Source: Aestuariibacter salexigens DSM 15300
GTDB taxonomy: Bacteria; Pseudomonadota; Gammaproteobacteria; Enterobacterales; Alteromonadaceae
Length of the DNA stretch: 64,000 bases
Direction of reading: 5' to 3'
NCBI RefSeq assembly: GCF_000429145.1
Contig: NZ_AUBH01000002.1
Coordinates: 304,950-368,949 of the forward strand
Below are positions 27,011-36,619 of the stretch, in pieces. How positions within the stretch are numbered: the stretch's first letter is position 1; each line of letters opens with the position of its first letter. The position numbers were made by a program, and so were the translations under genes. Below the pieces are notes generated by a model. The model saw only the letters and a program-made list of their open reading frames with translations, was not told where the DNA came from and made no database searches.

Positions 27011-29215
27011 ATGCAGTTACGCGACCAACTCCAACAGGCCCGATGTACCCACCCATTTCAGCATCTGGGATTACAGGAACATGAAGGTAAGGTGTCCGTA
27101 ACCGCCTGGTTGCCCGGCGCAATCGATGTTGTCATGGTTGATCACGACAGCAATGCTGACATCTGTGCGTTGACACGGCAGCCGGACAGTGACCTGTTCG
27201 TCGCGGAAATATCCGCAAAGCCGCGCCCACAGACCTATCACTTCCGAGTACGCACGTCAGAAACAGAGTTCGATGTGCTTGACCCTTATCAATTTCGTGA
27301 GCAGGCCTATCACGCCGTGCACTATGTCGACCATGCGCCGGAAAACCTCTACCAGCAACTCGGTGCGCAACTTATTGAGGTCACCACAGCAGACGGTAAA
27401 CCAATAGCGGGAACACGCTTTGCGGTATTTGCGCCTAACGCCAGCGCGGTATCAGTCGTTGGTGACATGAACTACTGGAACGGCACCTGCCACCCCATGC
27501 AAAAAACCGATATGGGCTATTGGGTGCTATTTATTCCTGGGGTTAAGGCTGGTGTTAAATATAAATATCAGCTCAAAGATGCGCACGGTCATGAATTACC
27601 CCATAAAGCCGACCCTGTCGGCTTCAGTGCAGAGCAGTATCCCTCACATGCATCGACCGTCTATGACCATGGGCGTTACCAATGGCAGGATAAAAAATGG
27701 ATGGAAAAGGGCAGGGCAGAGGGGGCGCAAGCTGCAAAATACTACCAGCCTATGAGTATTTACGAGGTGCATCTTGGGTCGTGGAAACGTCCTGGAGATG
27801 TATCAGGGCGGCGCTATCTGAGCTACCGTGAACTGGCTGAACAGCTCATTCCTTACGTAGTAGATATGGGTTACACCCATATTGAGACATTACCTGTATC
27901 GGAATACCCGTTTGATGGTTCCTGGGGCTATCAGCCGGTTGGCATGTTCGCTCCCACCAGCCGCTTTGGCGATCCGGACGACTTTAAGTACTTTGTCGAT
28001 CAGTGCCACCAGCACGGCATTGGCGTCATCATTGATTGGGTGCCCGCGCATTTCCCTGAAGATGGTCATGGCCTTGCTCGCTTCGATGGCACGCATGTGT
28101 ACGAATATGAAGATCCACGCAAGGGCTGGCATCCAGACTGGAACTCCTGCATTTATGATTTTGGTAAAGATACCGTCAGGCAATTCCTGGTCGCCAGTGC
28201 CTTATACTGGCTGGATAAGTTTCATATTGATGGGCTGCGGGTCGACGCCGTGGCGTCAATGTTGTATCTGGACTACTCGCGGGAAGACGGCGAGTGGATC
28301 CCGAACGTCGATGGCGGGAATCACAATTATGAAGCCATCAGTTTATTGCAGTGGATGAATCGGGAAGTATATGAAAAACACCCCCACGCCATTACCATTG
28401 CCGAAGAATCGACGTCTTTCCCTAAAGTGTCTCGCCCCGTTTACGAAGGCGGCTTAGGCTTCGGTTTTAAATGGAACATGGGGTGGATGCATGATTCTCT
28501 GCACTACATCAGCAAAGACCCAGGCTATCGCCGTTATCATCACAACGAAATCACCTTCTCTATGGTCTATGCGTTCGATGAAAATTTTGTGTTGCCAATT
28601 TCACATGATGAAGTCGTGCACGGCAAGGGATCACTATTACGCAAAATGCCCGGCGACGAGTGGCAGGCAGCAGCCAATCTGCGTTGCTATGCGGCGTTCA
28701 TGTACGCGCATCCGGGCAAAAAGCTCAACTTCATGGGCAATGAACTGGGCCAGAGTGCAGAATGGAATCACGATGGTTCATTAAACTGGCACCTGCTGGA
28801 GTTCGACAAGCATGCGGGTATTCAGAACATGTATCGCGACCTGAACAAACTTTACAGTAAACATCCAGCATTACATGAGCTTGACCATCAGGGGGAAGGG
28901 TTTGAATGGATAGATCACGGCAATGCGGAGCAGAGCATTCTGGCATTTGTGCGCAAAGATAAACAACAGCGCACTAAGGTCTATATGGTCAGTAACTTTA
29001 CACCGGTGCCACGGGATAACTTCAGACTGGGTGTGTTGGATGAGGGCAATTACTCTGTGATTTTCAACAGCGATGACAAGGGGTACTGGGGCAGTGGCTA
29101 TAAAGTGTCGAAGAAGTGCAAAGCACAGGACACATCCTGGCACCATAAACCGTTCTCGGTGCAGTTGAATTTGCCACCATTAGCGACACTGTTCTTGCTG
29201 TATAAAGGAGACTAA
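27011..29215 (+). CDS. glgB: 1,4-alpha-glucan branching enzyme
   Basis: A 734-residue GH13 enzyme that adds alpha-1,6 branches to glycogen. The ATG at 27011 follows a GGAG site; the open frame back to 26972 is the terminator region. There are two N-terminal CBM48-like modules, then the catalytic barrel with the nucleophile D412 in LRVDAV, the acid/base E465 in IAEEST and the transition-state Asp in SHDEVVHGK. The D-to-E spacing of 53 equals that of the E. coli enzyme. The next gene, glgX, begins immediately after the stop. glgC, glgA and glgP are not in the window. Confidence 0.97.
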   Translation: MQLRDQLQQARCTHPFQHLGLQEHEGKVSVTAWLPGAIDVVMVDHDSNADICALTRQPDSDLFVAEISAKPRPQTYHFRVRTSETEFDVLDPYQFREQAYHAVHYVDHAPENLYQQLGAQLIEVTTADGKPIAGTRFAVFAPNASAVSVVGDMNYWNGTCHPMQKTDMGYWVLFIPGVKAGVKYKYQLKDAHGHELPHKADPVGFSAEQYPSHASTVYDHGRYQWQDKKWMEKGRAEGAQAAKYYQPMSIYEVHLGSWKRPGDVSGRRYLSYRELAEQLIPYVVDMGYTHIETLPVSEYPFDGSWGYQPVGMFAPTSRFGDPDDFKYFVDQCHQHGIGVIIDWVPAHFPEDGHGLARFDGTHVYEYEDPRKGWHPDWNSCIYDFGKDTVRQFLVASALYWLDKFHIDGLRVDAVASMLYLDYSREDGEWIPNVDGGNHNYEAISLLQWMNREVYEKHPHAITIAEESTSFPKVSRPVYEGGLGFGFKWNMGWMHDSLHYISKDPGYRRYHHNEITFSMVYAFDENFVLPISHDEVVHGKGSLLRKMPGDEWQAAANLRCYAAFMYAHPGKKLNFMGNELGQSAEWNHDGSLNWHLLEFDKHAGIQNMYRDLNKLYSKHPALHELDHQGEGFEWIDHGNAEQSILAFVRKDKQQRTKVYMVSNFTPVPRDNFRLGVLDEGNYSVIFNSDDKGYWGSGYKVSKKCKAQDTSWHHKPFSVQLNLPPLATLFLLYKGD

Positions 29216-31333
29216 ATGGCAGCGTCATCATGGCGTATTGATGATGGACGTCCTTTTCCGTTAGGCACACTGCTCAGTGAAAAGGGCTGTAACTTTGCGG
29301 TGCACTGCCCAGATGCAACGCAGGTATATCTTTGCCTTTTTCATCCGGACACGGAAGAACAGACCGCGAAAATTCCGCTACCCCTCAAAACTGGCAGTAT
29401 CTGGCATGGTTTTGTGTACGATATTCAGCCCGGCCAATTATATGGCTTCCGCAGTGATGGCAAATATAAACCGCGCGCGGGTATGCTGTTTGACGTGGAC
29501 AAATTACTGATAGATCCCTACGCCAGAGAGCTAAACCGTCCTGCAGTATGGAATGCAAGGCAATATGAGGGAGACAGTCAGTTTATGGTGCCCAAATGTA
29601 TCGTGCATGCGGGCACAGCACTGGCAACCAGTACGCTTAATCACAAACCTCATGTAAAACCTGAACACACTGTACTTTATGAGGCCCACGTCAAGGGCCT
29701 AACCATGCTCCATCCTGACGTACCTGATGAGCACAAAGGCAAGTTCCTTGGCGCCTGTCATCCCTCGGTGATAGCCCATCTTAAACGTCTGGGCGTGTCG
29801 TCTGTGCAGCTATTGCCAGTGATGGCATTTATGCCAGAGCCCTATATTAGTGAAAAAGGACTAACGAATTATTGGGGGTATAACCCGCTGAACTTTTTTG
29901 CGCCCGAGCCTCGTTATGTGGTGAAAAATGGCATTGAGGAGTTCCGTCACATGGTGGAACAATTTCACCAGCAGGGTATCGAAGTCATTCTTGACGTGGT
30001 GTTTAACCATACCGCCGAATCAGGCTTGCCTGGTCCAACGCTGTCATTCAAAGGACTTGATAATCGCGCCATGTATTTGTTCGAGCAGGACGATTTTCAT
30101 CAGCCTCGCTACGAGCACTACGCCAACTACTCCGGTTGCGGAAATACCGTGCATTGTGCGCATCCGTATGTGATGACGATGATAATGGATGCGCTGCGTT
30201 ACTGGGTATCCGAGATGGGCGTCGATGGATTCAGATTCGACCTTGCTGCCAGTTTGGGCCGGGATTCCTACGATTTTTTCAGCCAGGCTGGTTTATTCCG
30301 TGCCATTCGTCAGGATCCGGTGCTGGCTGATGTGAAATTGATTGCTGAGCCCTGGGATATTGGCCCAGGCGGCTACCGTTTGGGACAGTTTCCTGCCAAT
30401 TGGCACGAATGCAATGATAAATACCGCGACTCGGTTCGCGCTTTCTGGCGCGGAGATAAAGGCCTGATGAGCGAGTTTGCCACCCGTATTATGGGCTCAC
30501 GTGACGTGTTTCATAAGGGCGTACGCGCCATTCATACCTCAGTCAATAACATCACCTATCATGATGGCTTCACGCTGCACGATTTAGTCAGCTACAACCA
30601 GCGACATAACCTTGCCAACCTCGAAGATAATCGCGACGGTCATGGCCATAATCTGTCATGTAATTACGGCATCGAGGGGCCAACCTCAGATGCAAAAATA
30701 CTGGCGTTACGTGAGCGTCAGAAACGCAACTTGTTTACTACATTGATGCTGTCGCAAGGCATTCCGCATATTCTCGGTGGCGATGAGTTGAGCCGCACCC
30801 AGCAGGGTAACAACAACGCATACTGTCAGGATAACGAAATAAGCTGGATTGACTGGACCATGAACCAGCGTAGTCAGGACTTTCTGGAATTTTGTTGTTA
30901 TGTGGTGAAGTTCCGTAATGGTAGCAAAGTACTCAGCAATATCAGTCTCGAAGACGACCCCTATCATAATTTTTCCAACGTTGAGGCAGTGCGTTGGTAT
31001 CGCCCTGACGGAGAATATCAGGCTGCAGAAGACTGGCATGATCATAATAACCAGTCATTTGCGATGGAAATTGTGGGACGTGAGGGACGTGAAGAAGGCT
31101 ATGAACATTGGTTAGTGTGCTTCAATGCCAGTGACAACGATGTGCGTTTTCATTTACCGGTATTGTCCAATAACAGCGGCTGGTGCCTAATCCTGGATAC
31201 GCGCTACTCGTCATTGCGGGAACAGCCTGATATTTGTATGAAAAATGTCTTTTTGCAGGCAGGTAAAAGCGTTGCAGTGTTGTGCTTTTCCAGTGCCAGT
31301 GAGGAGCTGGCAGCGCCCGTTGCGAAGCACTGA
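29216..31333 (+). CDS. glgX: Glycogen debranching enzyme GlgX
   Basis: A 705-residue GH13 isoamylase-type enzyme that cleaves alpha-1,6 links in limit dextrins. It has an N-terminal CBM48 module (LGTLLSEKGCNFAVHCPDA), the barrel motifs DVVFNHTAE, GFRFDLAASLG (nucleophile), IAEPWDIGPGGY (acid/base) and YHDGFTLHDLVSYN, and LGGDELSRTQQGNNNAYCQD near the end. The ATG follows the glgB stop with one base between, and AAGGAG at the glgB end serves as its ribosome site. Together with MalQ and GlgB it forms a glycogen remodelling set. Confidence 0.97.
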   Translation: MAASSWRIDDGRPFPLGTLLSEKGCNFAVHCPDATQVYLCLFHPDTEEQTAKIPLPLKTGSIWHGFVYDIQPGQLYGFRSDGKYKPRAGMLFDVDKLLIDPYARELNRPAVWNARQYEGDSQFMVPKCIVHAGTALATSTLNHKPHVKPEHTVLYEAHVKGLTMLHPDVPDEHKGKFLGACHPSVIAHLKRLGVSSVQLLPVMAFMPEPYISEKGLTNYWGYNPLNFFAPEPRYVVKNGIEEFRHMVEQFHQQGIEVILDVVFNHTAESGLPGPTLSFKGLDNRAMYLFEQDDFHQPRYEHYANYSGCGNTVHCAHPYVMTMIMDALRYWVSEMGVDGFRFDLAASLGRDSYDFFSQAGLFRAIRQDPVLADVKLIAEPWDIGPGGYRLGQFPANWHECNDKYRDSVRAFWRGDKGLMSEFATRIMGSRDVFHKGVRAIHTSVNNITYHDGFTLHDLVSYNQRHNLANLEDNRDGHGHNLSCNYGIEGPTSDAKILALRERQKRNLFTTLMLSQGIPHILGGDELSRTQQGNNNAYCQDNEISWIDWTMNQRSQDFLEFCCYVVKFRNGSKVLSNISLEDDPYHNFSNVEAVRWYRPDGEYQAAEDWHDHNNQSFAMEIVGREGREEGYEHWLVCFNASDNDVRFHLPVLSNNSGWCLILDTRYSSLREQPDICMKNVFLQAGKSVAVLCFSSASEELAAPVAKH

Positions 31334-31473
31334 GCTGTTCCCTCTGCCTGCTCTATAAGAAAAACAGCTTCTGATGGATGGAAAAAACCAGACTGAGCGT
31401 CGCTGACGGCGTACCAATTCAGCGTCAGGTGTGTATAATCCGCCAGCAAAATCGGCAACTGCAGGTTAATGCG

Positions 31474-33006
31474 ATGACAGACACTCCCCAACAATGTGAT
31501 ATCGGCTTTATTGGACTCGGCGTAATGGGTAAAAATCTTACCCTAAACCTGGCAGATAATGGCTACCGCATTGCCTGTTTCGATTTAGACCAGGATAAAA
31601 TTGATGCGCTGCTAGCCCAGGATGAGGCTGAGCGTGGTGACGCCCCGGCACGCATTGTTGGTTGCCGTTCCTATACCGAGCTATTGAGCAAACTTAACGC
31701 GCCTCATCTGATCATACTCTCTGTACCTGCGGGTGATCCTGTGGACCATGTCTGTCATCACCTGATTGACGCTGGTATTCAGGCTGATGATATTGTTGTC
31801 GATACGGGCAACAGTCTATGGACAGACTCTGTAGAGCGCGAAAAACAGTACAAAGGTAAGTTCATTTTCTTCTCTACCGCTGTTTCCGGCGGTGAAATAG
31901 GCGCGCGTTTTGGCCCGTCACTGATGCCATCAGGTGACCCCTACGCCTGGACACGTATTGAGCCGGTATGGAAAGCGATTGCGGCCAAGGTCGACCCGAC
32001 AACAGGTAAGCCTCTTGTGTCACAAACCATCGGTAAACCCGTGACCGAAGGGGAGCCATGTGCGACCTACATCGGGCCTGTGGGCGCAGGTCATTACGTG
32101 AAAATGGTACATAACGGTATTGAATACGCCGACATGCAGCTGATTTGCGAGGCCTACCATGTCATGCGCGAAGCGCTGGGTATGACGCCGCAAGAAATTG
32201 CCGCTATTTTTAGAGACTGGAATGAGGGCGAATTAAACAGCTATCTGATTGAAATCAGTGCCGAAGTGCTCGAGCAACAGGATCCGGAATCGGACCAACC
32301 GTTAGTGGATGTGATCCTTGATCGCGCCGGCCAGAAAGGTACCGGTCTGTGGACAGCAGTCAGTGCGCTGCAAGTAGGAAGCCCTGCACAAACCATCGCT
32401 CAGGCGGTTTTCGCGCGCAGCATTTCAAGTTTAAAAGCCGAGCGGGTGCATGCGTCCGCAATGTTGGCAGGGCCAGCAAAGCCTGAGTTGACCGATGAGC
32501 AGAAGCACGCCGCCATCGAGCAGCTACGCGATGCGTTGTATTGCTCGAAGATATGCGCCTATGCACAGGGCTTTCAGCTTATGGATATGGCGTCAAAAGA
32601 GCAGGGCTGGACGCTGGATTTTGCTGAAATTGCTAAAATCTGGCGCGCTGGCTGTATTATCCGTGCGGTATTCTTACAGTCGATTACTAATGCCTATGAA
32701 CAGGATGAGGAGTTACCTAACCTGTTACTGGCACCGTTTTTTGTCGAGCAGATTGCCCGTTATCAGGCCAACTGGCGTCAGGCTATTGCGATGGCAACAC
32801 TGAACGGTATTCCCTGTGCGGCCATGTCTTCTGCACTGAATTACTATGATTCATATCGTGCCGGTGTGCTACCCGCCAATCTGCTGCAGGGACAGCGGGA
32901 TTACTTTGGTGCGCATACTTTTCAGCGTGTCGATAAACCGGAAGGGAAAAAATTCCATATAGAATGGAGCGATCCGGCCAGACCACAGGTAATGATTAAG
33001 AAATGA
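31474..33006 (+). CDS. gnd: 6-phosphogluconate dehydrogenase, decarboxylating
   Basis: A 510-residue NADP-dependent enzyme of the oxidative pentose phosphate pathway, making ribulose 5-phosphate, CO2 and NADPH. The ATG at 31474 gives the Rossmann start CDIGFIGLGVMGKNL; the longer frame from 31378 is intergenic. Other blocks are TAVSGGEIGARFGPSLMPSG (read in part as SGGEIGARFGP), the catalytic VGAGHYVKMVHNGIEYADMQ region, and IWRAGCIIR. The last four bases overlap the msrB start, coupling an NADPH source to a reductive repair enzyme. Confidence 0.97.
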   Translation: MTDTPQQCDIGFIGLGVMGKNLTLNLADNGYRIACFDLDQDKIDALLAQDEAERGDAPARIVGCRSYTELLSKLNAPHLIILSVPAGDPVDHVCHHLIDAGIQADDIVVDTGNSLWTDSVEREKQYKGKFIFFSTAVSGGEIGARFGPSLMPSGDPYAWTRIEPVWKAIAAKVDPTTGKPLVSQTIGKPVTEGEPCATYIGPVGAGHYVKMVHNGIEYADMQLICEAYHVMREALGMTPQEIAAIFRDWNEGELNSYLIEISAEVLEQQDPESDQPLVDVILDRAGQKGTGLWTAVSALQVGSPAQTIAQAVFARSISSLKAERVHASAMLAGPAKPELTDEQKHAAIEQLRDALYCSKICAYAQGFQLMDMASKEQGWTLDFAEIAKIWRAGCIIRAVFLQSITNAYEQDEELPNLLLAPFFVEQIARYQANWRQAIAMATLNGIPCAAMSSALNYYDSYRAGVLPANLLQGQRDYFGAHTFQRVDKPEGKKFHIEWSDPARPQVMIKK

Positions 33007-33416
33007 GCGACACCAAGCACGACCCTAAACTGATCAGCGATGCCGAATGGCGGCAAAAACTGACGGCAGAAGCGTATCGTGTGACCCGTCAGAAAGGTAC
33101 CGAATACCCGGGTACAGGTGAGCTACTGCACAACACTGAGACAGGAAAATACCACTGCACCTGCTGTGACGCTGTGATATTCGATTCAGCTGACAAATTT
33201 GATGCAGGTTGCGGATGGCCGTCATTTTCAGCACAAAGCGAAGAGGGCAATGTTGATTATCGGTTCGACGACAGCCACGGCATGCGTCGCACTGAAATCA
33301 TCTGTAAGCAGTGCGATGCACATTTAGGGCATGTTTTCGATGATGGTCCTATGCCGACTGGCAAGCGCTACTGCGTCAATTCAGTGTCGATGACATTTGA
33401 AAAGCGCGAGCAGTAG
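33003..33416 (+). CDS. msrB: Peptide-methionine (R)-S-oxide reductase
   Basis: A 137-residue SelR-domain protein that repairs methionine R-sulfoxide. Zinc Cys pairs are CTCC and CKQC, GCGWPSF precedes the substrate pocket, and RYCVNSVSM carries the catalytic Cys. The start overlaps the gnd stop in an ATGA arrangement. An AT-rich hairpin terminator follows. Confidence 0.97.
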   Translation: MSDTKHDPKLISDAEWRQKLTAEAYRVTRQKGTEYPGTGELLHNTETGKYHCTCCDAVIFDSADKFDAGCGWPSFSAQSEEGNVDYRFDDSHGMRRTEIICKQCDAHLGHVFDDGPMPTGKRYCVNSVSMTFEKREQ

Positions 33417-33429
33417 TAAAAATTGAGCG

Positions 33430-33451
33430 TTTCATAAATTTTTTTATGAAA
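33430..33451. terminator. AT-rich bidirectional terminator-like hairpin
   Basis: TTTCATAAA (33430-33438) and TTTATGAAA (33443-33451) pair around TTTT. It sits between convergent msrB and the DUF2989 gene. The stem is AT-rich, so termination strength is uncertain. Confidence 0.5.
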
Positions 33452-33456
33452 GTTTA

Positions 33457-34305
33457 TTACAGCGGCGCCATGTTAAACTGCCGGTCTTCCAGCATATCTA
33501 TAATCCGGTCCGCGTAGTCTTCCAGGCGATCGGTATTGCTGCCTGCCTGACGAGCCATCACTTCCATCTGCACTGCATCAAGGCCATCGACCTCGAAAGC
33601 TTCCGCCACTTTAGTCCAGACATACGCTTTGTCTACCTCACCGAGTTTAAGATAAATACCGATAAAACTGCTAAACACGTCAGTATTGATGTCGTCATCA
33701 TCGGTATAAAGTGAAAGTGCATAATGGAGCGTTTTCAGCGCCTGATGGAAATCGAATTTTACCTGATGGCTGGCTAACGCAATTTGTAACTCGGCGCTAT
33801 TCAGTCTGCCTTGCTGCTCGAATGATAAAAACTTCTGCATCGCGTCTTCGTTACCGAACCGCGATGCGCAGTAGTATAGGAGGTAAGGACTATCAGAGTT
33901 ACAGGTGTTGCGCGATAAACGTTTCAACTCGCGCTCAGCAGTCAGAAGGCCCTTTATTCGTCCTGCTTCTTTTTCTCTTAGCTTGATATGTTCAATCTGT
34001 GACGCCTTTTCAATACACTTTTTGTAGTGTTCAAAATTGATTAACTGATCATAGGTATTGCGTGGCGTCAGCGTCTCCTGATGCTCAAACCGATGCTTGA
34101 TGATCTTTGCTTTTTCTGCACGACACCATCCGTCGGGGTTAAGGTCATCGCACATTTGTGGATTTTCAGCACAGATTTCGTTAACGCTCTTTTCAAATAA
34201 TCCCCCACATCCCGTTAGCAGCATTAGGCCACATAAGGCAATGAACAAATGAGCGGTCCCCGCTACATATGAAGGTTTTTTACGAACAAAATCGTCTTTG
34301 TACAT
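33457..34305 (-). CDS. DUF2989 family lipoprotein
   Basis: A 282-residue lipoprotein: the hydrophobic stretch LFIALCGLMLLTGC ends in a lipobox Cys near residue 33. The following ICAENPQMCDDLNPDGWCRAEKA with paired Cys residues is typical of DUF2989, a family of Vibrio, Shewanella and related bacteria. The rest is helical and resembles TPR-like repeats. Function is unknown. It is divergent from the long GAPDH gene, an arrangement I recall from related genera. Confidence 0.85.
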   Translation of the reverse strand: MYKDDFVRKKPSYVAGTAHLFIALCGLMLLTGCGGLFEKSVNEICAENPQMCDDLNPDGWCRAEKAKIIKHRFEHQETLTPRNTYDQLINFEHYKKCIEKASQIEHIKLREKEAGRIKGLLTAERELKRLSRNTCNSDSPYLLYYCASRFGNEDAMQKFLSFEQQGRLNSAELQIALASHQVKFDFHQALKTLHYALSLYTDDDDINTDVFSSFIGIYLKLGEVDKAYVWTKVAEAFEVDGLDAVQMEVMARQAGSNTDRLEDYADRIIDMLEDRQFNMAPL

Positions 34306-34465
34306 CGAATAACCCGATTTCTGAAAATTTCACACAATTTGGCTAGGACACGCGCTTTCATTAGAATACCGCCGATTTTTTGCAGGCGGGCACGGCGCCG
34401 GTCTGAATTCAAAAAAGAGTATATCTCTACCCTACGTTTAATTACACCATTGTGAAGGCTGAAGT

Positions 34466-35908
34466 ATGAACCAACCATTCGAACAGGAATTGCAGTCAAG
34501 TTGGCAGGAGCGTCAGGAATACGCTGAAATGATGCTGCCACTGCTAGGCAAACTCTATCGTAACCAATCAGTGGAAGTGACTGTTTATGGTAAGCCGCTA
34601 TTGAATGCGACCGCGATTGATATCATCAAAGCGCATCGTTCTGTTCGTCTGCATGAAGGCGTAAAACTGCGTCTCAGAGAAAGTTACCCACTGCTGGAAG
34701 CAATGAGTAAAATGTCTCTGGCGCCGGCTACGATCGATTTGGGTAAACTGGCTTACGAGTACCATTACAAGAACGATGCGAAACAAAGCATTGAAGACTT
34801 TCTGTCAGGTGCACTGACCGATGCGCTCAACGGCGACAAAGACCATCCTCCTACAGACGTTGTGCTTTACGGCTTCGGTCGTATTGGTCGCTTGCTGGCG
34901 CGTTTACTGATTGAGCGTCAGGGAAAAAATAACAAGCTTCGCCTCAAAGCGATTGTCGTACGTGGCGGCAGAGACGGTGACCTTGAAAAGCGTGCCAGCT
35001 TGCTGCGTCGCGATTCAGTACATGGACCATTTAACGGCAGCATCACCATCGATGAGGAGCGCAAGGCTCTGAAGGCAAATGGCAGCTTCATCCAGGTTAT
35101 TTACGCCAACAGCCCTGATGAAATAGATTACACGCAGTACGGTATCAACAACGCCATTGTTATCGACAATACCGGTATGTGGCGTGACCGTGATGGTCTG
35201 GGACTGCATTTGAAAGCGAAAGGCACCTCCAAGGTCATCCTGACCGCGCCAGGTAAAGGCGATATCAAAAACATTGTGCACGGTGTAAATGATAAAGACG
35301 TGCTGCCTGAAGACACCATTTTGTCTGCAGCCAGCTGCACGACCAACGCTATTACGCCGGTTCTCAAGGCATTGGATGAAAAATATGGTATCGATAACGG
35401 CCATGTGGAAACCGTGCACAGCTACACCAATGACCAGAACCTCATCGACAACTATCATAAAGCTGAGCGACGCGGTCGTAGTGCACCATTAAACATGGTC
35501 ATTACCGAAACGGGCGCAGCCAAGGCAGTTTCCAAGGCTTATCCTAAGCTGGAAGGAAAGCTGACAGGTAATGCTATTCGTGTGCCTACACCTAATGTAT
35601 CGCTGGCGATTTTGAACCTGACTTTGGCACAGGATACCGACAAAGAGTCTGTGAACGACTTTCTGCGTGACACGTCACTGTTCTCGTCGTTACAGCACCA
35701 GATTGACTTCACTGCGTCAAAAGAAATCGTATCAACAGATTTGGTCGGTTCGAGAGCAGCCTGTGTTGTCGATTCGCAGGCCACGATCGTCGCTGGCAAT
35801 CGCGCGACTCTGTATGTGTGGTATGACAACGAGTTTGGCTACAGCTGCCAGGTGATGCGTGTTGTCCGTGATATGGCCGGACTTGCCTATCCAACCATCC
35901 CTGCATAA
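34466..35908 (+). CDS. Second, long glyceraldehyde-3-phosphate dehydrogenase
   Basis: A 480-residue GAPDH homologue. The Rossmann motif [17 protein letters not shown] starts near residue 130 and the catalytic Cys is C291 in AASCTTNAITP, so about 140 residues precede the standard fold. The extension is helical and has no domain I recognise. The C-terminal VWYDNEFGYSCQVM is intact. The second Cys of CTTNC is replaced by Ala, as in several non-glycolytic GAPDH forms. A role in gluconeogenic or alternative cofactor use is possible. A strong terminator follows. Confidence 0.93.
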   Translation: MNQPFEQELQSSWQERQEYAEMMLPLLGKLYRNQSVEVTVYGKPLLNATAIDIIKAHRSVRLHEGVKLRLRESYPLLEAMSKMSLAPATIDLGKLAYEYHYKNDAKQSIEDFLSGALTDALNGDKDHPPTDVVLYGFGRIGRLLARLLIERQGKNNKLRLKAIVVRGGRDGDLEKRASLLRRDSVHGPFNGSITIDEERKALKANGSFIQVIYANSPDEIDYTQYGINNAIVIDNTGMWRDRDGLGLHLKAKGTSKVILTAPGKGDIKNIVHGVNDKDVLPEDTILSAASCTTNAITPVLKALDEKYGIDNGHVETVHSYTNDQNLIDNYHKAERRGRSAPLNMVITETGAAKAVSKAYPKLEGKLTGNAIRVPTPNVSLAILNLTLAQDTDKESVNDFLRDTSLFSSLQHQIDFTASKEIVSTDLVGSRAACVVDSQATIVAGNRATLYVWYDNEFGYSCQVMRVVRDMAGLAYPTIPA

Positions 35909-35935
35909 TTACAAGATAAATTGCATGTACGCATT

Positions 35936-35958
35936 GGCCGGGTTTCCCGGCCTTTTTT
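35936..35958 (+). terminator. Intrinsic terminator of the long GAPDH gene
   Basis: GGCCGGG-TTT-CCCGGCC followed by six T, 28 bases past the stop codon. Confidence 0.92.
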
Positions 35959-36017
35959 ATTGCTGTGAAAGAAAGGTCGCTGACATCCGGTTTGCAGTAT
36001 TATCAATAAAACAGGTA

Positions 36018-36539
36018 ATGAGACTGTCGATGACGATATTTAACAAACAGAGAGTAAAAAGATGGGTAAAGGAGATAGCTATCGTTGTGCTGCTCATTAC
36101 TGCTGTTTATGCATGGCAGTCACGGCATCTGCTGGATGAGGGCAATATTGTCACTGTACCAACACAACGTCTTGTCTCTTTACAGGGAGAAGTCCAGCCA
36201 TTGCTGTCAGCGCAGAAACCGACACTGGTGTATTTTTTTGCGCCCTGGTGTGGGGTATGCCGACTGAGTATCAACAACCTCGATTATATTGATAGCGACG
36301 CCTTTCATGTTGTCCGTGTCGCTTTAGATTATGAATCAGTGCAGAGTGTGCATCAGTTCGTTGCTGACAACGATGTGCAAGGCAAGGTGCTGCTCGGCAG
36401 CAACGAACTTAAACAGCACTTCAGCATACGCGGCTATCCAACCTACTACCTTGTGGATGAAAATAACACCATCATCGACAGCGCCATGGGCTATAGCACT
36501 GCACTGGGTTTAAAATTAACCGAGTTGTTGCACAAATAA
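36018..36539 (+). CDS. Membrane-anchored thioredoxin-like protein
   Basis: A 173-residue protein from the ATG at 36018, which follows ACAGGT; an alternative ATG is at 36030. The frame is open back into the GAPDH gene across its terminator, so longer starts are rejected. One N-terminal membrane segment (IAIVVLLITAVYAW) is followed by a periplasmic thioredoxin fold with FFAPWCGVCRLS (CGVC active site) and a cis-Pro in RGYPTYYL. It resembles ScsD/TlpA-type disulfide reductases. A partner in the window is not evident. Confidence 0.88.
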   Translation: MRLSMTIFNKQRVKRWVKEIAIVVLLITAVYAWQSRHLLDEGNIVTVPTQRLVSLQGEVQPLLSAQKPTLVYFFAPWCGVCRLSINNLDYIDSDAFHVVRVALDYESVQSVHQFVADNDVQGKVLLGSNELKQHFSIRGYPTYYLVDENNTIIDSAMGYSTALGLKLTELLHK

Positions 36540-36619
36540 TGCGATTGGGTGGGTAATTGCCTGCCCATTTAACCTGCGAGTATGGTAGATTAACGCGGTT
36601 TTCAAAAGGAAGCCGATGA

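Noticed and set aside
35015..35458. 147-residue frame opposite the long GAPDH gene
   Set aside because: It is antisense to strongly conserved catalytic sequence and has no independent support.
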